Positions 58,927-64,000 of a DNA stretch of 64,000 nt are shown piece by piece. The stretch comes from an uncultured bacterium (lineage in GTDB: Bacteria > Bacteroidota > Bacteroidia > Bacteroidales > Bacteroidaceae): positions 16,761 to 80,760 of the forward strand of contig CAJMSE010000018.1 of NCBI GenBank assembly GCA_905216025.1, given 5' to 3'. A program made the position numbers and the translations under genes. How positions within the stretch are numbered: position 1 is the first letter of the stretch; the number at the start of each line of letters is the position of its first letter. A model generated the notes under the pieces. That model was not told the DNA's origin. It worked only from the letters and a program-made list of their open reading frames with translations, and did no database searches.

Positions 58927-59874
58927 ATGACAACAAGAGACTATGCCATACGATGCATAAAGGATGAAGCCGAAGCACTGCTCGACCTCATCCCCAAAAT
59001 GGACGACAACCTCGACCGCGCCGTCGACCTGATGTTCGGCTGCAAGGGCAAGGTGATAATCACCGGTGTGGGCAAGAGCGGACACATCGGCGCCAAGATA
59101 GCTGCCACGCTATCGAGCACGGGCACGCCCTCGTTCTTCATCAACCCGCTCGACGTGTTCCACGGAGACCTCGGTGTGATGACAAAGGACGACGTCGTGC
59201 TGGCCATATCAAACTCGGGACAGACCGACGAGCTGCTCAGGTTCATCCCGATGGTGCTGCACATGCAGATTCCAATCATCGGCATGAGCGGCAACCCGGC
59301 GTCGCTGCTCGCCAAATACTCCACCTGCCACCTCAACGTGAGCGTGAAGAAAGAGGCCTGCCCGCTGAACCTCGCGCCCACGAGCAGCACCACGGCAATG
59401 CTCGCAATGGGCGATGCCCTCGCCGTGGCACTGATGGAGAAGCGAAACTTCCAGCCCAACGACTTCGCTCAGTTCCACCCCGGCGGCGAACTTGGCAAGC
59501 GCCTGCTCACCACGGCACAGGACGTGATGCACAAGGACAACATGCCCGTCATCACCCCCGACATGCACCTCGGCGAGGCTATCATCCTCGTCAGCAAGGG
59601 AAAACTGGGCTTAGGCGTAGCCGAGAGAGACGGGAAGGTGTGCGGACTGATCACCGATGGCGACATCCGCAGGGCCATGGAGACGTGGCGGGCCGAATTC
59701 TTCGACCGCACCGTGGCCGACATCATGACCGAGCACCCCAAGACAGTTATGCCCCAGACAAAGATTTCGGACATACAGAACATCATGAACAGATACAAGA
59801 TACACTCCGTGCTCGTCGTCGACGGCGACAACAGGCTGCTCGGAGTTGTCGACCACTATTCGTGCATGATATAG
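58927..59874 (+). CDS. kdsD: D-arabinose 5-phosphate isomerase (KpsF/GutQ family)
   Basis: 315 residues: an N-terminal SIS sugar-isomerase domain (VIITGVGKSGHIGAKIAAT, VLAISNSGQTDELLRF, LAPTSSTTAMLAMGDALAVA) with the catalytic His in NPLDVFHGD and AQFHPGGELGKRL, and two CBS domains (AIILVSKGKLGLGVAERDG and HSVLVVDGDNRLLGVVD). It converts ribulose 5-phosphate to arabinose 5-phosphate for KDO synthesis. It lies 15 bp after kdsA and 4 bp before the giant regulator gene, so all three are probably one transcript. Confidence 0.95.
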   Translation: MTTRDYAIRCIKDEAEALLDLIPKMDDNLDRAVDLMFGCKGKVIITGVGKSGHIGAKIAATLSSTGTPSFFINPLDVFHGDLGVMTKDDVVLAISNSGQTDELLRFIPMVLHMQIPIIGMSGNPASLLAKYSTCHLNVSVKKEACPLNLAPTSSTTAMLAMGDALAVALMEKRNFQPNDFAQFHPGGELGKRLLTTAQDVMHKDNMPVITPDMHLGEAIILVSKGKLGLGVAERDGKVCGLITDGDIRRAMETWRAEFFDRTVADIMTEHPKTVMPQTKISDIQNIMNRYKIHSVLVVDGDNRLLGVVDHYSCMI

Positions 59875-59878
59875 GACA

Positions 59879-62800
59879 ATGACAAGGGAAGACATGAAAA
59901 GACTGAAACAAGTACTGATAATGATAATGGCGCTGCTGCCGCTGTATGCCGCGGGCGTATACATGTTCAAGACTCTCGATGCGCGCAACGGACTGAACAG
60001 CAGCCAGATAAACTGCGTACTCAAGGATTCTCGCGGCTTCGTGTGGCTCGGCACCCCGGCGGGCCTGTACCGCTACGACGGATACACGTTCAGAAACTAT
60101 CAGTGCAACTCGCAGGACGGTTCCTCACTGCCCGACAGCTACATCTCGAGCATACAGGAATCACTCGACGGCAACCTGTGGATACAGACGCCGTCGGGCA
60201 TGTGCATCTATCATCCGCAGTCCGACAGCTTCGAGCGCGACATGCGGCAGGTCTTCTCAAAGATGGGATTCAAGGGACAGCCGGACATCGTATACATCGA
60301 CAAGCACAAGAACATGTGGATGTCGATACCGAAGAAAGGCGTCATGGCATACAACATGCAGCAGCAGCTTCTCTATGAGTTCGGATACACGGACGATGCC
60401 CACGGAGTGCCCGAGGGCGACATCTGCTCCATCAGCGAGTGCCACGACGGCGCGGTGATGGTATATACCGACGGCAGGATGGTATGCTGCGACGTGTCGC
60501 ACCAGCAGCGCACCATCTGGCAAACGAGGCCGGCGGAAGGCGCCAGGAAGCTGAGGTCGGCGTCGCTCAAGGCCTTTGCAGACCAAATGGACAACATCTG
60601 GCTCTACGGCCAGGGCACCCTCATGGTGTATAACAAGAACGCCGGCACGTGGGACACGGCCATCGGCGACCGCATCGGGCTGACCGGCACCGACGTGGAC
60701 CGCACCGTCAACAGCATGGCCGGCGACCGGAACGGAAACATATGGATAGGAACGGACGAGCCGGGACTGATACGCATGAACGTGAACAGCCGCGAGATGG
60801 GAACCGTGGTGCCGCGGAGCATCAACGATCCGGACAAGAATGCCGGCGGCATAGGCATACAGAGCGTATACGTGGACGACACGGACCTGCTGTGGGTGGG
60901 CACGGAAAAGTCGGGCGTGGCCTTCTGCGGAAACAACATCTACAAGTTCCAGTCTGACCTGTGCGGCGACATCACCGCCATGACACAGGACGCAAGCGGC
61001 AAGGTATGGTACGGCACGGGTAACCGGGGAGTAATCGGATACGACGGCCCGCTGGCCGGACGACGGGTCACGGCGATGGCCTATACTCCGGACGGGAGTC
61101 TATGGTTCGGCTCGAAACGTGGCGGACTGACACGCGTCAAGGACGGCATGACGACGATATACTCGGCCACAAGAGACAGCATGCACACGCTGGTAAACAA
61201 CACTATCAACGACCTGTGCACCGACAAGACGGGTAATCTCTGGATTGCCACCAACGGCGGACTGCAGGTCTTCAACCCGCGCACGAAGAGTTTTGCCGCA
61301 TATACGAGCGAGAACGGCAAGCTGAGCACGAACAACATCACGTCGCTCTTCTACGGAAAGGGCAACAACCTCTTCATCGGCACAAACGAGGGACTCATCA
61401 TCCAGAACCTCTCCACCAACGACCGGACCACGCTGACGGGTACGTCGAAGGGCCTGGAGAAATTCACCAACAACTATATCACACAGGTAATCGAAGACTC
61501 GCGCGGCCTTATATGGATAGGCACGCGCGGCGGCGTGAACGTGCTCGACCTCGAGAGCGACCACCTCGACTTCCTCACCGAGAAGGAGGGACTGGCCAAC
61601 AACTGTGTGTGCGGACTGACGGAAGACAAGAACCGCAATATCTGGATAACGACGAGCAACGGCATCACCCGCGTCGTAGTGCAGCGAAACCATGAGGAAG
61701 GCACGTTCAACTACGGACTATACAACTACAATACGTCGGACGGACTGCAGAGCAACGAGTTCAACCCGGGCGCAATACTCACCAAGGCTGACGGCAACGT
61801 GCTGTTCGGCGGACTGAACGGAGTGAACTGGATAAGGCAGCAGGGCAAGGCAGACAACACCTCCCTGCCGCGCGTGATGCTCACGCAGCTGTTCATCGAC
61901 GATACCGAGATAATGACCGGACACGAATACGACGGACATGTGCCGCTGCCGCAGTCGCTCAACGAGAGCACAAAGATTGAGTTGGCAAACAGCCAGAACA
62001 CGTTTACAATCAAGTTCGCAGCCGGCAACTACAACCAGAGCGAGCGCCTGATGTTCATGTACTGGCTCGAAGGCAGGGACGACGACTGGAAGAACGGCGA
62101 TCCCCTGCTGCACGGAGTGACCTTCAACAACCTTGCCAGCGGCAAGTATACGCTTCACGTCAAGGCGATAAGCGCCAACGGAGCGGTCAGCAACCAGGAA
62201 CGCACCCTCGGCATAACGATACTCCGCCCGTGGTGGATGTCGTGGTGGATGATTCTCCTATATGCCGTCACCGTCATCATCGCGATATATATATGGATAG
62301 CCGGAACGAAACAGATTTCATACCTGTGGTCACGTAAGAAAGCGGTGATAATGGAGCTGAAGGCCCAACGCGAGGAGATAAAGGCCGCCAGCGACGAGCT
62401 CCGCAACCCGATGGCGCGCATGACCTCGATAATCAGCAACATGGCCGAGAAGGAGACGTCGGTGGAGGGCAAGGAGCAGATAAACTCGCTGCACTTCCTC
62501 ATGCTGCAGATAATCACGAGGATATCTGAGATGCAGACAAGCCTCGAGAACCCCGAGGCGCAGGCTTCGGAGAGCGCCACGAACAGGATGCAGCTAAACA
62601 GCAAGGGCGAGATATCGCTCGCACAGCTCGACAGCAGCGAGACGCTTACGGCCGAGAGCAGGCCGAGAAGGACCGACCTGGCCACCAAGAAGTATGTCAT
62701 CGTGCTGATAGACGACAATAAGGAGTTCCTCAACTTCGTCATGGCACACCTCCGCGACGTCTACGACATGCACGCATACGACGACATGAAACCGGCCATG

Positions 62801-63664
62801 GCCGACATAGAGATTCTCAACCCCGATATCATCGTGTGCAAGCACGGTATGCCGCGCATCTCCGGAAGCGATCTGTGCAACATGATAAAGAGGAACAGCA
62901 GCACGTCGAAGACGAAGTTCGTGCTCATGACAGACAGCGTGCTGACCTCGCAGGACATGCAGAGCATGAACATCACGCTGGCTGCCGACGACTATCTGGC
63001 AAAGCCTTTCAACATCCAGGAGGCCATGATGCGCTTCAACAGCCTGCTCGGCCTGGCTCCCAACACGAGCCTCGACGACGTCATCGAGGGTAAGGAGACG
63101 CGCATGCTCGAGGGCCGCAACTCGAGCATGACGACGGCAACGGTGTCGGACGGAAGCACGGGCAGCATCGCGGGCGAGAGCCTCGAAGAGATAATCGGAA
63201 ATGCAGGGCTGGAGACGGCCGATGCCGGAGACAACGGAGACGATGCCGGAGACGCCGGAGAAAAGAGCAAGAACGAGCTATATTATAAGAAAGGTGAAAC
63301 CATCGGCGACTACTCCATGAACGACATGATGGACCGCCAGCTGATGATGAACGTCGAACAGTATGTGCTCCACAACATGAGCCGCGGCAACATCAACCTC
63401 GAGGAGATGGCCTCGGCCATGGGAATGGGCCGCGTGCCGTTCTTCCACAAGATACGGAACATCACCTCGAAGACGCCTGCCGAGTTCGTAAGGGAGCTGC
63501 GCCTGAAGCACGCCTGCACCCTGCTCCAGCGCACGAACATCAACATGAGCGAACTGGCGATAACCCTCGGCTTCATGACGGCCGAGAACTTTGCCAACAT
63601 CTTCAAGGATAAGTATGGCATGTCGCCGCTCGAATACAGGATAAAACATCGTAAGGAGGCATGA
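59879..63664 (+). CDS. Hybrid two-component-type regulator with degenerate kinase and receiver (pseudo-HTCS)
   Basis: 1261 residues. A signal segment is followed by two seven-bladed regulator propellers (GFVWLGTPAGLYRYDGYTF, GNIWIGTDEPGLIRM, GLIWIGTRGGVNVLD), a Y_Y_Y domain, a membrane helix (WWMILLYAVTVIIAIYIWIAG, given in two parts about 785-810) and a dimerisation helix. Where HisKA has HE(L/F)RTP, this protein has SDELRNPM: Asp839 replaces the phospho-acceptor His, and no HATPase domain follows. In the receiver, the strand IIVCKHGMP puts Lys988 where the phosphorylated Asp belongs. The C-terminal AraC domain (LEEMASAMGMGRVPFFHKI, LAITLGFMTAENFANIFKDK) looks functional. It probably signals by conformation alone. 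An alternative ATG is at 59894. Confidence 0.93.
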   Translation: MTREDMKRLKQVLIMIMALLPLYAAGVYMFKTLDARNGLNSSQINCVLKDSRGFVWLGTPAGLYRYDGYTFRNYQCNSQDGSSLPDSYISSIQESLDGNLWIQTPSGMCIYHPQSDSFERDMRQVFSKMGFKGQPDIVYIDKHKNMWMSIPKKGVMAYNMQQQLLYEFGYTDDAHGVPEGDICSISECHDGAVMVYTDGRMVCCDVSHQQRTIWQTRPAEGARKLRSASLKAFADQMDNIWLYGQGTLMVYNKNAGTWDTAIGDRIGLTGTDVDRTVNSMAGDRNGNIWIGTDEPGLIRMNVNSREMGTVVPRSINDPDKNAGGIGIQSVYVDDTDLLWVGTEKSGVAFCGNNIYKFQSDLCGDITAMTQDASGKVWYGTGNRGVIGYDGPLAGRRVTAMAYTPDGSLWFGSKRGGLTRVKDGMTTIYSATRDSMHTLVNNTINDLCTDKTGNLWIATNGGLQVFNPRTKSFAAYTSENGKLSTNNITSLFYGKGNNLFIGTNEGLIIQNLSTNDRTTLTGTSKGLEKFTNNYITQVIEDSRGLIWIGTRGGVNVLDLESDHLDFLTEKEGLANNCVCGLTEDKNRNIWITTSNGITRVVVQRNHEEGTFNYGLYNYNTSDGLQSNEFNPGAILTKADGNVLFGGLNGVNWIRQQGKADNTSLPRVMLTQLFIDDTEIMTGHEYDGHVPLPQSLNESTKIELANSQNTFTIKFAAGNYNQSERLMFMYWLEGRDDDWKNGDPLLHGVTFNNLASGKYTLHVKAISANGAVSNQERTLGITILRPWWMSWWMILLYAVTVIIAIYIWIAGTKQISYLWSRKKAVIMELKAQREEIKAASDELRNPMARMTSIISNMAEKETSVEGKEQINSLHFLMLQIITRISEMQTSLENPEAQASESATNRMQLNSKGEISLAQLDSSETLTAESRPRRTDLATKKYVIVLIDDNKEFLNFVMAHLRDVYDMHAYDDMKPAMADIEILNPDIIVCKHGMPRISGSDLCNMIKRNSSTSKTKFVLMTDSVLTSQDMQSMNITLAADDYLAKPFNIQEAMMRFNSLLGLAPNTSLDDVIEGKETRMLEGRNSSMTTATVSDGSTGSIAGESLEEIIGNAGLETADAGDNGDDAGDAGEKSKNELYYKKGETIGDYSMNDMMDRQLMMNVEQYVLHNMSRGNINLEEMASAMGMGRVPFFHKIRNITSKTPAEFVRELRLKHACTLLQRTNINMSELAITLGFMTAENFANIFKDKYGMSPLEYRIKHRKEA

Positions 63665-64000
63665 GGCAGACACTTATCGCCATCATAATGATGGCCTTGC
63701 CGCACGCATGGTGCAAAGCCGAGACGAGCGACTCCGCCATCGTACGGGTACTGGAGAAAAAGGGGATAACGTTCACGCACAACAACAGCGTCACGCTGCT
63801 GACCAGCGGCAAGGCCAAGTTCGACGACATGTTCGAGGCCATCCGCCAGGCCCGCAGCAGCATACACCTCGAGTATTTCAACTTCCGCAACGACTCGATA
63901 GCCTCCGAACTGTTCTCCCTGCTGAAGCAGAAGGCAAGCGAGGGCGTCGAGGTTAGGGCTCTCTTCGACGGCTTCGGGAACGACTCGAACAACAAGCCGC
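63661..64000 (+). CDS. Cardiolipin-synthase-like phospholipase D family protein (3' truncated by window edge)
   Basis: 113 residues are visible, running off the window. The ATG overlaps the stop of the giant regulator gene (ATGA), so it is translationally coupled. A short hydrophobic leader (MRQTLIAIIMMALPHAWC) precedes VTLLTSGKAKFDDMFEAIRQ, ARSSIHLEYFNFRNDSIAS and GVEVRALFDGFG, the N-terminal part of bacterial cardiolipin synthases. The HKD motifs are outside the window. The leader looks like a cleavable signal or single membrane anchor rather than the usual two-helix anchor. Linked to the kds genes, it fits an envelope-biogenesis transcript. Confidence 0.88.
   Translation, partial: MRQTLIAIIMMALPHAWCKAETSDSAIVRVLEKKGITFTHNNSVTLLTSGKAKFDDMFEAIRQARSSIHLEYFNFRNDSIASELFSLLKQKASEGVEVRALFDGFGNDSNNKP

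Noticed and set aside
1..64000. tRNA, rRNA or complete insertion sequences
   Set aside because: I looked for tRNA-like cloverleaf ends, rRNA-conserved segments and transposase frames with terminal repeats and saw none; the rRNA-like feel of CGCAAAGACGC repeats is superficial.

Overview
The window looks like a chromosome segment of a GC-rich member of the Bacteroidales, most likely Prevotellaceae (the family is inference). Evidence: many promoters match the Bacteroidetes consensus (TTTG or TTG, about 19-21 bp, TAnnTTTG); complex I is encoded as nuoA-B-CD-H-I-J-K-L-M-N with fused nuoCD and no nuoE, F or G; there is a one-protein hybrid two-component regulator; and secreted carbohydrate-active enzymes, T9SS-like C-terminal tails and Bacteroidetes-specific unknown families are present.

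Layout. 0-10 kb: end of a membrane sensor kinase, convergent clpB, an RlpA-like protein and gdhA, then a YitT transporter, a repeat-filled gap and an M16 metalloprotease. 10-13.4 kb: a two-gene periplasmic/membrane iron-sulphur redox pair. 13.4-20.2 kb: a small polysaccharide-degradation locus (GH43, GH28-like, heparinase II/III-type lyase, divergent GH88) without SusCD. 20.4-24.4 kb: acid-phosphatase-like protein and TonB-dependent receptor. 24.5-29.2 kb: DUF4954, hflX and two convergent hexapeptide acetyltransferases. 29.3-31.2 kb: an FtsZ-family gene with an unknown partner, outside any division cluster. 31.5-36 kb: hydrolase, TIGR04076 protein, AraC regulator, a DUF1016 remnant beside perfect palindromes, and an AAA/DUF4143 ATPase. 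36-40 kb: PL11 rhamnogalacturonan lyase and a 5'-truncated surface-protein gene. 40-51.6 kb: comEC and the ten-gene nuo operon. 51.8-55.1 kb: an accessory/defence-like island (DUF3791-DUF3990-DUF3791; DUF6078; AAA ATPase plus DUF4435, resembling PARIS AriA-AriB, with the DUF4435 gene cut by an in-frame stop). 55.5-57.7 kb: a frameshifted acyltransferase and a GlcNAc-kinase-like gene. 58-64 kb: kdsA-kdsD, a giant hybrid regulator whose kinase and receiver active sites are both lost, and the start of a cardiolipin-synthase-like gene.

The most unusual signal is between genes. At least eight intergenic stretches carry tandem arrays with an exact 22-bp period. In most of them each unit is built as GTNAC-N9-GTNAC-N3, so every 5-bp motif pairs with neighbours on both sides. 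Two arrays share a roughly 70-80 bp leader in opposite orientations 51 kb apart, and one array abuts a nested inverted-repeat element with 38-bp perfect arms that ends exactly on a stop codon. Another dispersed palindrome family (core CGCAAAGACGC) sits behind four genes. These repeats, the degenerate regulator, the extra FtsZ, the ART-like DUF3990 cassette and the broken AriAB-like pair are the best candidates for follow-up. All calls are from reading the sequence; no database search was run.
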